From: Ligula intestinalis | Taxonomy: Eukaryota > Platyhelminthes > Cestoda > Diphyllobothriidea > Diphyllobothriidae | Direction of reading: 5' to 3' | Length of the DNA: 64,000 bases | Assembly: GCA_036362985.1 (NCBI GenBank) | Contig: JAYGXS010000005.1 | Span: 28,798,314-28,862,313, forward strand | Shown: piece by piece, positions 1 to 11,402 of the stretch | How the letters are laid out: each line of letters begins with the position of its first letter | Position numbering within the stretch: the first letter of the stretch is position 1 | Notes under the pieces: generated by a model | The model's database searches: none | The model's input: the letters and a program-made list of their open reading frames with translations, nothing else | What the model was told of the DNA's origin: nothing | Made by a program: the position numbers and the translations under genes

Positions 1-12
1 ATGATGATGATG

Positions 13-69
<57 letters not shown>

Positions 70-75
70 ATGATG
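1..75 (+). repeat. (ATG)n trinucleotide microsatellite
   Basis: Nearly perfect ATG/GAT repeats run from the first base, so the array probably continues left of the window. It passes into a purine-rich GAGGA/GAAAAT stretch to about position 370. The methionine-rich open frame across it is a product of the repeat. Confidence 0.95.
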
Positions 76-1310
76 GTAATGACTGTGACTGTGATGATGA
101 GGAGGAGGAAGATGAGGAAAATGAGGATGAGGAAAATGAGGAGGAAGAATTTAAGCAGACTCAAGAGAGGCAAATCGAAAATGAGGAGCAGTAGATTTGT
201 GATGCGTAAGACGAAAAGGCCGAGGCGAATGGGTTGGAAGGAACGCATTAGCATTTAAAGGATTAGTTAAATGCGAAGAAGGAGGAGGAAGAGGATTATA
301 AGAGGAGTGAGCGAAGGGACAGAATTTCGAGTGGAGAGGGAAGGCGAAGGAGAGGCTAAGATGTAGACGTACTCCGTGGTATCTCGCTGGACGCAGCCGT
401 TGAAGAAGAACGCACGACATCGGATAGACAACTACAATCATCAGGCAAAATTCCAATTTGGAGGTAAAAGGCAAGAGGTCAGCAGAGTGGGGGTTAATTG
501 TGCGCAGAGCCCTGAGTTGCCGTCGCTGGCAGCAATGGCTACTGGCAAAGTCAGGTCTGGTGTTGACTGTGTCCAGTCACGCCTGAGGGCATGTCTCTCA
601 GAGAGAGAGAAAGATGACAGATGCTTTTACATGATCGTGGATCGAGTTCAAGCGCTGTGTGATTGGTGTGTTGCATTGACCACGGCAGTGTGGCGTATAG
701 ACGACTCTGCTGCGTTGGCCGAGAGGTGGAGTGTTCAAGCAGGCCTGAGGCAGCCGCAGCTATCTGCGCACGCACGCACACGCATGCGTGTAAGTGGAAG
801 TCGGTCAAGGGTCTTCAGGTCAACGGATCACCAAAAGTTGTCCGTGATCATAACTGATGTTGGGGCAGCGGGCACTGAGCAACGAGAGAGATCACAATCT
901 TGGCTGAATAACCAACTCTGCGCTCTCCACTGGTCCTCCACTGATCACCTCAGAATGAGCATAGTGATGGCATGAGAACGGCCAGACGCTCCGAGCACCT
1001 CAGTTTTTACTCTTATGGCGGCTGTCAGCATGCCCTCCTCCTCTGACGTCTCGATGCCCGCGGTTTACCGACAGGCGCTCAATTAAGTCACGCCGGTGCC
1101 CGCAGGCTTAGTCATGGTCGCGCGTCCACCTTGGGCCACCCGTGTCGATCAGCCTATTTGGCGTACTGGTGAACTTGGCTTCAGAAGCCCCAGCCTCGGC
1201 CTTTGACGAAAACAATCACGCGCGCTACAGACAGACAGTCACGACTCCACGAACCAACCCAAGGGCGTAAATAATACATCGCTGCGAGCACGCTACTGAA
1301 CGGTTGTACT
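76..1310. other. Non-coding; purine-rich start, otherwise unrecognised
   Basis: The first 300 bases are strongly purine-biased. The 199-codon open frame at 376-975 has no recognisable domain and is overlapped by other frames of similar quality. Nothing else stands out. Confidence 0.5.
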
Positions 1311-1474
1311 GTGCTCCGAAGTCCAACTTCTCTCCACTTATTCTTCGTTCCATAGTGTACACAATAAATTATTACTTCTATTCTGGCCTTCCCAAAACTT
1401 CTGCCATCTCCTAAGGAATCGGTCCTGGAAGATTGTAGCTGTTAGGGTTAGCCGTGTTAGCCTTAAGTCCTATA
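1311..1474 (+). mobile_element. LTR 3' part (copy A), Ty3/Gypsy-like
   Basis: This 164-bp block matches 2357-2520 at roughly 85% identity, and both copies stop at the same point (CTCCTATA in B, GTCCTATA in A). It carries an AATAAA polyadenylation signal inside ACAATAAATTATT. A primer-binding-like site follows two bases after the end, so this is read as the R-U5 part of a long terminal repeat. Upstream sequence is not shared with copy B, so the full LTR length is unknown. Confidence 0.65.
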
Positions 1475-1476
1475 AC

Positions 1477-1486
1477 TGGTGACCCC
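1477..1486 (+). promoter_or_regulatory. Primer-binding site, tRNA-Trp type
   Basis: TGGTGACCCC is complementary to the 3' end of eukaryotic tRNA-Trp (ending GGGGTCACCA). The next bases resemble the rest of the tRNA with changes. tRNA-Trp priming is known for CsRn1-clade Gypsy elements of flukes. No gag or pol frame was found downstream, so the site is a relic. Confidence 0.6.
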
Positions 1487-2356
1487 AATCGTCATATGAA
1501 CTGTCAACTAAACTTCTGATGTGGCCTGTTGTCACTGCATTGTTATCCCTGTGTATTTTTCGGACTTTCCGACGTATCGCTGTTTATTTGTTGACCTGCA
1601 GTCGTTATTTCTGGTGTGGTTGATCTCATTCATTTTGGAAACCTTCCTCGCCTTTAATTGAGTCTTTCCTGTGTCAGCTGATGTGACCGCGATATGGAGG
1701 CTTACTGCATCGACAGCTTGTCGTGAAGCGAGGTCGAGATCCTAACCACTCAACGCCCATTCAGTCCGGGTCATGGTTACTTCCCAATCCAACAGAAATG
1801 TCCCTTTATGAGTGCCAGCACCCAGATCTCCTTCCCAACCTCTGACCTACCTTTTACTGCAAACGGTTCCTCTTGGTTCAACTCATACTGATATGACATA
1901 CTCATTTGCTGTTGACGTTTTACCGAACCATCGGTTTTTTCAGCCGCTCCTGCAACCTGGCCCATTTATGCCAACCACAGCCGCCCACGCTGTCTGCAAC
2001 TCTACTTCGGTGCGTTACTCCTTTACTAAGTTTAACTAGCCTTCCTCCGTTTGGATTCTTTCAGTATCCTTACTGCGGTCTAGAGGGGGAGCATTAGTAG
2101 CAGTCTCTGCCATCCCACGCTCTCTATTGCTTTGTCCGGCGTCATTGTTCAATGCCAGCTGTCTCAAGGTCATCCAATACCTCAGTCAGCTCTTCAAGTC
2201 CTACTGCCCTGCAGAGACTTGACCTACTTCCACTCGGACACACATACGTGCGTCTAGGTTCTCGCGGCTACCTAAAAACCAGTCGAACAAGTCCCTTTTT
2301 CACCCACTCGGCCACTAGACATCACTTAGGACCACGGCGCTCCAGCAGAATGACGT
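1487..2356. other. Remnant internal region between LTR ends; no coding sequence recognised
   Basis: The stretch lies between the two LTR-like blocks and could be decayed internal sequence. Its short open frames show no protease, reverse transcriptase or integrase motif. Confidence 0.4.
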
Positions 2357-2520
2357 GTGCTCCGAAGTCCAACTTCTCTCCACCTGTTTTTCGTCCCTTT
2401 GTGTGCACAATAAATTATTCCTTCTACTCTGGCCTTCCCAAGACTTCTCCCATCTCCTAAGGAACCGGGCTTAGAAGATTTTCGCTGTTAAGGTTAACCG
2501 TCTTAGCCTTACCTCCTATA
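2357..2520 (+). mobile_element. LTR 3' part (copy B)
   Basis: Second copy of the block at 1311-1474, with the same polyadenylation signal and the same 3' boundary. It lacks the primer-binding site after its end, as expected of a 3' LTR. Divergence upstream argues against a simple intact pair. Confidence 0.6.
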
Positions 2521-4560
2521 GTACTTTCCAGACTGCTCTGCTGACAAGCTCCCAGACGGACACATTTATCACACGCAAGCAAACAATCCATTCACGGCAA
2601 CTTGCCTTGTGTACCAGTAAAGTGCCCCTAACATGTGACTGCCTTCTTCCATCAGACGGAACATTCTTAAGGTTGTGGTTATGGTAGCTCGAACACCCTT
2701 GGCAACTTCACTCTACAGGCATCAACAGCGCAATCTGCGGTGAGGAAATTCGTGCTGTTCCTTCGAAGAAAGCTGAATTTTTTTGCATGGAAATGGGCAA
2801 TATCAACAGCGACCATTACATGCCTACCCACAACATGGAAATTATCTCTTTCGTTTTGTCAGTAACTGAAGGCAAAATTATTTCCTGAATTTCTTTTTTA
2901 CCTAAGCTTAAAAAACAAATTTGTTTGTAAAAAGGTTGGAATTTTGAAAGTATTTAAGACATGCGCACAATTCCTCATGCAAGGTGCTATTCTTTGTTTA
3001 CAAATGCTATTTTCTCCAACCACGTCTGCTGCATTATTCTGTTAGTACTAAGTCAACTTTGGGAGGATTCGCCGACTTATAGAGGTATGCCTTAAGGGGA
3101 ATCAAGGTCGCGCAGTTCGGATATTATGAAAACGAGAGGAAAGCTGAGTACTCTTTCGAATTACGAGAGTATGAACAAATTAAAAGTAAACTTTATTTTT
3201 TTATTCATGAAGCAAAGCATCAGTGTCTGTGACTGTTTGCTACAAAAGACTTGCGGAACAATGTATGATGGAAATCGGTGATGTTGTTCCGCTAAAAAAC
3301 GGGAGACAAAAACTCTTTGTATATAACGATGGAGGTTAAAGAGGTTTCGTGTCCGTTATGCATACGAAAATGGCCGAGAGCTGCTTTCCGAAAGCAAAAA
3401 TGAAAAAATTACATTCATTTTACTAGCCTGCTTAAATTGATCAGTAGAAAGTAAAAACGTGGACACACAATTTCAACTAAAGTAAATCTGGGGCTGTAAA
3501 CCAACGGAAAGAATGAAAACCAAGAGCGTTGGTCAGATATTCCAGACAAATTGTTTCCAGCCCCTGATGGATGTATTGGGAAATCCGGATCTCCTGATAG
3601 TCACGAACGTGGGTATAATTCAGTTTGATAATCTTTTAAATTTCAGCTTTAGCTCCCAATCCTAAACCTATGTCTAAAGCCTAACTTTACTGTTAGCCGC
3701 AGCCTTAACCGCTAACCCTAATGGTAGCACTTGAGGACGGCGTAACGGGGGATGAGAGAAAGGGCATATTTTAAAGGTAACTCTACCTAAATGACCTAAG
3801 CAGTTATTGCATGGACGTAGAGTTCAGGTGGGGCCATGGTCCCGACCAGCGTCCTAACTTTTTCCGGTCCGTGGCCTAAGATAACGGTGTAGGTTCCTTC
3901 GTTCCTTCCAAGAAGTAAACTCTTCAAGAGGGGACATAATCGTAGACGGTTCAGTTAACTCGTCTGACGCGAATAGAGTGAGCAAAGTTACCGAAGAACC
4001 AGGAAAGCATCTTCGAATAGAGAAGTTTTGTGAATGCTGGTGATTTTTAAGCATTTTACAAAGGTTTAGGAATGTTACAGTTCCTGGCATTTATGAGTGG
4101 GTTGCAGGAAGTACTTGCGTAGAAAACCTCGAACCTCGTTGGAGAGCGTTGAAAGAGGACGTGTTTGCTTATATACAAGCATGATCTAGTCGTATTTTTT
4201 TCAATTTGACGTTACCGCTGAATGAGGTTTCTTATTTGTCCAATAAATACTCTTCTATGGGATTAAATCTTCGCTGTCTGTTGGCCCAAAACTGCTGCAT
4301 TTTTCATACTGATAAATTACGCTGCCAACTGAACAAAAAGCCGCCATAAGCATGCTGAGTTGGTCTGCAATCCGCACGCAGTCATTATCAGTCCTGACCC
4401 ATTATATTTAAATTGCTGACCACATCTTAACTGCGACCATGCCAGGTGATCACGCAAGTTAGTTTGAATAGACACGTGTGCGGTAGTATCGATCAGCCAC
4501 CGGGGCACTCCTCAGGCGTCGTCGCAGTATAGTGCAGTTCTGTCGGGGGCTAGCGTACAC
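2521..4560. other. Upstream of tektin; nothing recognised
   Basis: There is no convincing coding sequence. Positions 3650-3725 hold a degenerate CCTAA/CTAACC-like tract that recurs elsewhere in the window. The tektin promoter must lie here or just before 4561, but no TATA box or other clear element could be assigned. Confidence 0.4.
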
Positions 4561-5082
4561 ATGTATTGTTCAGATACACAGACCCTGGTCCAGCGGACGG
4601 CACCCAAGGAGGCTGTGCCCTGCTTTCCCGAACAGGTCTATGCCACCAACGATGGCGTCGAGACGGGCCTCTCCACCATTGGCTTCCGCTCGGGCCGCTA
4701 TGCACCCTCGGAGGCCCAGGAATCCATTGACCGACGCTACATGCAGAGTCACCTGGATAATGAAATCAGTAAACAGACACGAGAGGACAGCAAAGACCTG
4801 ATGCGCGACACGCAGGCTCTGACAGAGGCTGACTTCAAAACTACCACGGATCGCCTCAAGGAGAGACTTACCGACCTCCACTTCTGGAAATCCGAGTTGG
4901 AACGCGAGATTCTCGACATGATAACCACCATTGATCAGTTGGTTAAGTGTAAGAATCGCGTGGAGAAATGTCTACTGGCGATAGATGAGGCTATTCTAAT
5001 CTGCACGGATAATTTGAATGCTCGACAACGTCGATTCGGCGAGGACTTACAACAGGATGCCGTGGAACTGGCCCTGATTAAG
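4561..5082 (+). CDS. Tektin, exon 1 of 5 (residues 1-174)
   Basis: Tektins are coiled-coil filament proteins that line the inside of axonemal doublet microtubules in cilia and flagella, including sperm tails. Joining five exons (4561-5082, 12611-12681, 13579-13951, 19884-20038, 22965-23178) gives 444 residues, the usual family length. Exon 1 carries the N-terminal tail and the first helical segment, with RLKERLTDLHFWKSELERE around residues 98-116, a pattern shared across the family. It ends at ALIK before a GTATGT donor, phase 0. The ATG at 4561 is the first in frame after an open stretch and precedes the poorly conserved tail, so an upstream extension cannot be fully excluded. Tektin-3/4/5-type members look closest by eye, but the paralogue was not resolved. 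An AATAAA at 23666-23671 is a possible polyadenylation signal. Confidence 0.96.
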
Positions 5083-5317
5083 GTATGTTTAAAAAAATCG
5101 ATTTCTGTTAGATATGAAACGATAGAAATTAGAAACTCTCTCGCAAGTAGCGTAGGTTGAGCACCCGTGCGCTTTCCATCATTCCTTAAACGATAGAAGT
5201 CATCTTCACGGAAAGAGGATCGCACATAAGACAATTTTTTGCTAGCCCTCGGCCCTTTTTTGATGATATTCTTTCGCGCAGTAAAGTCTTCAAGATATCT
5301 ATATATTCGGAAGAACA

Positions 5318-5362
5318 GCTGGCGAGCATACGTAAACGTTCGACAAATTCTCATAAGGCCAT
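5318..5362 (-). ncRNA. Hammerhead-like motif, Penelope alpha type
   Basis: The reverse strand reads CTTATGA, a short stem, GAAC, then a segment resembling CGTATGTTCGCC, followed by GCC that can pair with GGC before the first box. It matches the motifs flanking the Penelope fragment at 28815-29665. It lies about 700 bases downstream, on the same strand, of the Penelope fragment at 6030-6480. It is diverged and probably inactive. Confidence 0.4.
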
Positions 5363-5544
5363 TCCATTTATATGGGAAGTGGGTCACCGGTAAGCATTCA
5401 GTCAATTACGTTCGTTATTACATGCAAATAGTCATGAGAATAGGGGAAGGAACGTTGGGGTCGATAATAGATGGCTGGTTCGTGGCATTGAGGACTTCCT
5501 GAAGCCGGACCAGGGGGAAGAGAAAGCGCGGAAAATGCAGGCAT

Positions 5545-5670
5545 TAATGGAACTCATCTGTCCCGCTATGCCTTGGGTCTCGACAGAGGCCTTAGCAGCC
5601 GTAACAGCTCGAAGTAGGCAGATAAGATTGCCCTAACCATTGAGCCAGGAGTCCGTTGTCTCACTGGTTA
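5545..5670 (-). repeat. Hammerhead short repeat, fragment
   Basis: The block has the reverse-oriented GGGTCTC/AGGCAGATA tail of the retrozyme-like family, then the reverse complement of the tRNA-like A-box (CCTAACCATTGAGCC). It faces the forward copy at 5737, forming a broken head-to-head pair. Confidence 0.55.
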
Positions 5671-5736
5671 AGTTCAGTGGATGTTGATACTCATAGATGA
5701 CAGGTCACCTGCCCACAGACAGAACTCATCTGTCCT

Positions 5737-5895
5737 TCTCGTGGCTCAATGGTTAGGGCGCTTGACTCTGATCTAAACAGTCACAAGTTCGAGGCTCGAA
5801 TTAAACACCATTTCAGTCTGCGTAGGACTGGCTGACGACGACTAATGAGCCAGAAATGGTCATTCCAGTCTCCCTTTCATTTTCCAACAATACTA
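5737..5895 (+). mobile_element. tRNA-headed hammerhead repeat (retrozyme-like), copy 1
   Basis: The tRNA-like head (GTGGCTCAATGGTTAGGGCG and a GTTCGAGGCTCG B-box) is followed by a type I hammerhead. Stem I strands are GGACTGG (5825-5831) and CCAGTCT (5865-5871), a perfect 7-bp pair including one G-U. Core boxes are CTGACGA (5832-5838) and GAAA (5853-5856). Stem II has a mismatch. Stem III is TGGTCATT, one change from the family palindrome. Confidence 0.7.
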
Positions 5896-6029
5896 TTTTC
5901 TTACTTCCAGCCAGGTGACCATTGGCCATGCCAAGCTCAGAGCTTGCAGGAGATCCTTTTGCATGCATAAGTTCACCTTCCTCAATCGGATAGCGGTTGC
6001 TTCTGCTGTTGCTAACAAACGTTGACCCA

Positions 6030-6480
6030 GGGATTTGTAGCAGTTTAGTCGGGCCTTTTCAAGCGGAAGGCTTCGTTGGGGTCCACACGGTGTCCGGAAC
6101 CAACCAATTGCTCCAGAATGGCGCTGCTTATGCTCCTAAACTCGCCTTTTCTCAGCCATGCTGGTAGGTGCTCCTTTATTCTTTTGGATAGGAATCGACT
6201 CATGCGACTAGTGTACCCTGTTCTACAGGATGAAGTAAAAAAGTAGATACACATTGAGGTGGTCTGAGCTGATAACCTTTTCTTACCTTCCCATGTAAGA
6301 CCGGGCTGGTTGAGAATAACATCCGAAATCTTTCTGCTGGGAAGGTTCGTGACACAGCTTGGTCAAGGTTTATTTTCAGGAGTTCGCTTGCTCCATCCCC
6401 TCGAACTGAGACTTTGGAAAATAGTGTCTTCTTTTCCCCAGTAAGTATGGTGGGTTTTATTTGTTTCGCAGCCATATGCC
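6030..6480 (-). pseudogene. Penelope-like element fragment (C-terminal GIY-YIG part), family alpha
   Basis: Two overlapping reverse frames joined by a frameshift near 6250 match the end of a Penelope polyprotein. First comes a segment with GDGASELL and an F-ST-PVL pattern, then CIYFFTSSCRTGYTSRMSR, a degraded GIY-YIG endonuclease. SGHRVDPNEAF, typical of the end of these proteins, follows. Penelope elements encode a reverse transcriptase fused to a GIY-YIG nuclease; only the last quarter remains here. The copy at 28913-29400 is the closest relative in the window. Confidence 0.85.
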
Positions 6481-7342
6481 TTGTAATAAATCTCTCAGGA
6501 TACTCGTTCTTCCATATATCCCAATGTCAAAATAAGACTCACTCCTAAGGTTTTCCCTGTGACCCTAGTCTAGCAGTCGGTTATCAGCTGATTCGGAAAG
6601 AATGGATTTCCTACTTGGAGGATGTTGATAGCAACACGCATAAATTGGTGTAGCATTTAGGTCTCTTTCGTCTCTCGTCCAACCGAGTGTATCCGTTACT
6701 ACCAATTGCGGCCAACAATATGGACATGCGGATATTCATGTCCGACCTGCAGTGACATAGAATGCCAGGTTCAAATAAGTGCCTTCAAACTAGCTGGTAG
6801 GCCCAGTATGTGCCAGCTGTGCTGTGTAAACACGTACGTCTGCGGTCCTAAAAGCAGATGACGCTGAAGATCGTGAGTAGCGTCAAGGTGGCAGCATAAG
6901 CCCTAAAAAGAGTGCTCTAGAAGTACACCCGTAACAGTCGACCGTCCTCCCTCTCAGCATGACCTGGCTAAGAAAAGCCATGATTGTCAGCTGAAAAAAG
7001 AACTGTGCCACACAACTCCGCGCTCTTCCTTGTCGTCTAAGAGGCGCAACGTATTTTGTGCCTGGATAACCATCTGTTAACGGTCAGCGCGAACTTCCAC
7101 CACCATATCTGCCAGTTTAATTACATAATTATAACTATACTACTGTTTTATTTCAAGTAAACCGTTTGTTTTGAAGTGACTTTGGTGTAAATTTCGTGAA
7201 TGTGTTGTACGCTGTTGTTTTGTAAATGCCACACTTTTTAACACCTCGGCTTCATGATACGTTTCGCGTATGCGGCGTACAAAACGCCATGCAAAATATT
7301 TTATTGCTTATCAGTACATAGGAAACAGCCGACCATACTCAG
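6481..7342. other. Intronic stretch, nothing recognised
   Basis: No open frame with a recognisable domain, no clear repeat and no RNA gene were seen here. Confidence 0.5.
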
Positions 7343-7468
7343 GCAGGCAAATATCTTTGTCGGCAAAGACAAGGGAGGTTTGAATGGTCCATTCTAGCTC
7401 ATTAGCCATTATCAGCCGATCATATCCAACTCCACGATGTGCTCCACCAGTGGCTCCAACACGTGATG
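7343..7468 (-). mobile_element. Hammerhead repeat, copy 2 (tail and ribozyme)
   Basis: On the reverse strand the hammerhead boxes appear as CTGATAA and a shifted GAAT, with a stem II of TGGCTAATGAGCTA. The family tail (CCCTTGTCTTTGCCG-like) follows. Both boxes are mutated, so this copy should be inactive. Confidence 0.6.
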
Positions 7469-7479
7469 GCTAAAAATTT

Positions 7480-7695
7480 ATCAAAGAGTATCAATATCTC
7501 CATATCTAGACAAGCAAGATAACGAACCCGTGGCTTAACGGTTAGAGCGTTAGACTGTTGACCAAATGGTCATGAGTTTGGGCATCGAGTGATGCACCAC
7601 TTGGGGTTTGGGAGGACCGGCTGCCGACGGCTAGTGAGCTAGAAATGGCCATTTTAATCTTCCTCGTGCTTGCCGGTAATTCTATCTGAAGGATA
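7480..7695 (+). mobile_element. tRNA-headed hammerhead repeat, copy 3
   Basis: The copy begins with the family linker (CAAAGAGTATCAATATCTCC), then the tRNA-like head (GGCTTAACGGTTAGAGCG), then the ribozyme region with CTGCCGA (7621-7627), GAAA and a conserved TGGCCATT stem III. The A-to-C change in the first box and the lost stem I should abolish cleavage. It is head-to-head with the copy at 7343. Confidence 0.65.
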
Positions 7696-8335
7696 TGCTA
7701 TCGACCGGTGCCCAGCAGTCACCACACCCGGACAGACATTCCACTGATAATGATTTTTGACTGAACTAACCTTGAAATGGGTTAGCAATTGTGTTCGTGT
7801 TCACGAGGATGAGCTGCCACGGTATCCCTAGTTGAGGACGAAGATAATGTTGATCGACACTTATTGAGAGAGTTGGCCAGATGCCAATAACATGAATAAC
7901 TAAATGAAGCGGAATGTGAACAGGGAATCCGTTTCATGCGGTAGGGAATATGGTGACATCTGAGTGTATAGTGTTTGGAACAAGTTAGCGATGTGGAAGG
8001 ATGATTTGGCTGGAATCACAGTGGAAGTTGAGCAGAAATAGGTATGGTTACAGCATTGGCGATTGCGTTGGAACCGTTAACACGCACCCTGCGAACGGCT
8101 ACCTTGTCTTTCTTGTCATTGCGAAGGACCCGGAAGGTCTTCGTATTGTATGGGACCGTCCAGAATGGTTCGTCAAGGGCGAGTACCGTCGACTGACTTT
8201 AGAGCTATATATGCCACTGAAATCGTCATGCGACTGCCTTCAGTTATGCACAAAATGTACTTGATGTAGAAAGACCATGAAGACGTACTTCTGATTGTGC
8301 AATACATGCATTTGCCTGGATTTGCAGTGTTTTCT
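7696..8335. other. Intronic stretch, nothing recognised
   Basis: An 87-codon frame at 8001-8264 has no recognised domain and is probably chance. Confidence 0.45.
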
Positions 8336-8918
8336 AGTATCAGCTGCTCACTCCTCCCTTCCGTGCACAGAAGCATGATTGGTTGGTAGCCGATGTTGGA
8401 TCAGGGGTTCCCGCCGGAGGCCAAACTTGGTGCAGTTGAGAGACGGAGAAAAGCCGCGACCTCGGCCGGCTTGAGCCAAAGGTCCTCGGGGGTGAGTTGG
8501 GTGCCTGGCTGGGAACTGCAGGCGAAGAGGTGATGGTAGTCATGCGGCGAGACGCCGCAGTCGGGACAGCAGTCGGGTCCAGCCGGTGTTAGTACTGGCG
8601 AAGGAACATTCAGTAGCCACTGCGAAGCTGCGCCAGGGTACAGCGAGTCACCCGTGGCAGATGACGTTCCAAGCTGGCAATCGGAGGTGGATAGCCACCA
8701 AGAAGGACCGAGGGATGGTAGCTGGATTTCGCGTCCACAACGGCTCTCTGGTGAAGGCGCTGGTAGCCTGTCTTGATGGCGGAGCCATCAACGGGTAGAT
8801 CCGAGAGAGACGAGGCGACAGCTGCCTTGTTGAGACCTCGGATAGACGTCCGAACGTTACGGCTAGGCCTGAGAGTGTTGCAACGATGGTGGTTCCGATG
8901 GCCAGGTTGTGTACAAAT

Positions 8919-10380
8919 CTACCAAAACTGCTGGCTGAGGAGTTTATTGTGTGCGGCGACTGGCGGGACAGAAACCTCCGCATGAAAGTGATCGATGGGA
9001 GGCATTTTATAGCAGCCCGTGATCGTGCGGAGGGCACCATTCTGTGCTAACTGAAGGCGGCGGAGGCTGGAGGAGCTGATTGTAGGAGACCAGATTGATG
9101 CCACATAGGTGACATGCAGCTTGGCCATTGCATTGAATGTGGTCGTCAGCAACTCTTTCCAAAAGCCCCAGGAAGTGCCCGTGAGAGCCTTGAGGACCTT
9201 GGTGCACTTGCTCACTTTGCTTGCAACATCCCTTGAGTGGTCTGCGAACGTGAAGAGTGGATTTAAACGGACGCCGAGGAGCTTGGGTTCTCGGACCAGC
9301 GGTAAGGCCTCACAGTTGACAATGATATCTGGGTGGCGATTGAACTCCTTCGGATCCAGCGTGAAAACAGTGACGGACGACTTGGCTGCCGAGATCGACA
9401 TCCCGCGCTGAGTGAAGTAGTCCACCATATAAGCATGAATTCTGAGAGGGCCTGTGCAGCCTGATCAATGTTGTGGTGCTGGCAGAAGAAGGTGACATCA
9501 TCCGCGTATGATACCATTTTGGCGGGTGCCGGCGGGAGTGGGTGTTCCCGCATGTAAATGTTGAACAGCGTCGGGCTGAGCACAGAGCCTTAGGAACACT
9601 GCAGGTCTGCTTACGGGGCTTGGAGAGAGTGCCGCGGAAAAGGACACGATCGTGGCGGCCACGGATGTAAGCCGCCAACCATCGGACCAGGCCAGTCGGG
9701 ACGTTTAAGGAGACCAAATCCTGCAGGAGCTGATCGTGGCAGACGCAGTCAAAGGCTCATGGCAGGTCAATTGAGACAGCCACGGTCCGCGGATCGGATT
9801 CTGTTGAATGAAGCCCTCGAGGATGGCGTCGCTGAGCTCAAAAAGAGCCGCTGTTGTGCCACGACCCGATCTGAAACCATGTTAGTGGTTGGACAGATCC
9901 ACTGCAGACGTCAGAGTTGGTAGGAGAAGTCATTCCAAAATATTCGTCAGTAGACTGAGGAGGGCGATTAGGCGATAGGAGGTCGCTTGACTGGGGTCCT
10001 TGCCAGCTTTGACCAGTGGAATGATGGTGGACTGGTGCCAGCAATCGGGGATGATTGAACTAGCCAGCGAAAGATTGAAAACGGATGCCAGGTAGGCAGC
10101 TACCTTGGGGCTGATATGGCGCAAATGGATAGAAGTCTGGCTATCCGGTCTTAAGGCTTTCGAGACTTTCGTTTTGCTGACGACGGTGAGGATAGTATCG
10201 GCCGAGGAGGAAATGTTCGGAAGCGGGGCCTTATGGAGGAGACGAAGAAGGGAGCGCTGGCTATTGAGACTGGGTGCCGAGCGGGGCGAGAGCAGCTTGT
10301 TCATCTTCGCGGCGATCGTACCGTTATTGGAGATGAATTTGCCGTCCCCGAGGCTAATAGACTGGTTAGGTGTGTCAGCC
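8919..10380 (-). pseudogene. LINE reverse transcriptase, frameshifted
   Basis: Pieces in different frames line up in family order. IPDCWHQSTIIPLVKAGKDP and SYRLIALLSLLTNILE (10304-9930) are the fingers region. A fragment near 9850 reads HGFRSGRGTTAALF. MVSLNVPTGLVRWLAAYIRG comes next, then LSPTLFNIYM and SYADDVTFF (9583-9480) as the catalytic YADD box. The thumb and connection, with KLLGVRLNPLFTF and QLAQNGALRTITG, close it (9428-8919). At least three frame changes separate them, so the copy is dead although YADD is intact. Confidence 0.85.
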
Positions 10381-10409
10381 TGGGGCTTGGTCAGATTGCG
10401 TAGAAGTTT

Positions 10410-11402
10410 CTAGGTGGCAGCTGATTTGCCGCGGAAATTACAATCTGCAACTCTTTCATGCCAACGTTCCCGTTTGTCTTCATTAACGGTCTTGGTTATC
10501 AAGCCGTTATGTTCGCCAACAGGTGGGTCAGTTGCATCTCGCGCTCGGATCTCGTCTCGCTCTCGATCCAATCGGGAGGCTTCGCGTGGGTAGTTAGGGC
10601 GGAGTATGGGAATGCGACCGTTCGGTATATGGTGGCCTGCTGCTGCCATAAGCAGGTGACGAACGGCCCGCTCCGCCGTGTGGACACAGGTAGGGGGCGG
10701 TAGCTGATCGGTTCCAGCTTCACATTCGGCGGTTAACGTTGCCCATTCAGCTCTCTTGAAGTTGATGAATTGCCTGTTTGGAGCCTTGATACGGTCGGCA
10801 GAGGTGGCCAATTCGATAACTTTAGGGAGGTGATTGCTCCCTAGGTTGATTTCCTTGCTCCATGTGGTGGAGGCTACCAGGCTGAGATTAGCAAGGGAGA
10901 CATCGAGAGAGCTGAGGGCACCATTGGGTGGGAGCCGCGTTGGGCTGTCCTCGTTGAGGACAGCGAAGGGAGCTTGTTCTAGTTCATCGGCCAGGACTTC
11001 CCCCCGGGAATCAGCCGCCAAGTTGGAGCACCATAGGTCGTGGTGGGCGTTGAAGTCACCTAGCACCAAACTGTCACCAGAAGGTAAGTAGGGAGCGATA
11101 GAGGCGGTGAAACCGGGAGGGCAACTGAAAGTCGGAGGTATGTACACGTTTACTACGGTTAGCGGCACCGGGCCATTGTTAAGGGAAATCGCCAGTACTT
11201 CCGTGGGATCGGCAACAAGCAGAGGTATCTGGTGATGGCCAATGGATTTGTCCACCAGGAAGGCCAAGCCTTCACCTTTGTTGCGGCCGCGGTCACGACT
11301 GACGATCGTGTAATCGGCACAGGATGGGACCTTAGTGGAGTTCGACCATTTTGTCTCTTGGATAGCCGCCACAGCTATGCTGTGCGAACGCATGAAGGCC
11401 AA
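10410..11402 (-). pseudogene. LINE endonuclease domain (AP type), catalytic site altered
   Basis: This is a 330-codon open frame. AAIQETKW near its start is the QE catalytic region, VVNVYIPP and LVLGDFNAHHDLWCSN are the central Y and DFN motifs, and LGSNHLP is where active enzymes have SDH. The Asp-to-Asn change at this last site should remove activity. The enzyme family nicks the target DNA to prime reverse transcription. The first codon used by the open frame is TTG and an in-frame TAG lies just upstream, so the true N-terminus is missing. Confidence 0.85.

Noticed and set aside
1..258. 85-codon methionine-rich open frame
   Set aside because: It is a direct product of the ATG microsatellite and purine-rich sequence.
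376..975. 199-codon open frame
   Set aside because: No domain, no splice context, and frames on the other strand of similar quality.
1441..1460. GTTAGGGTTAG as a telomere repeat
   Set aside because: Only one and a half units, inside the LTR-like block and changed in its second copy.
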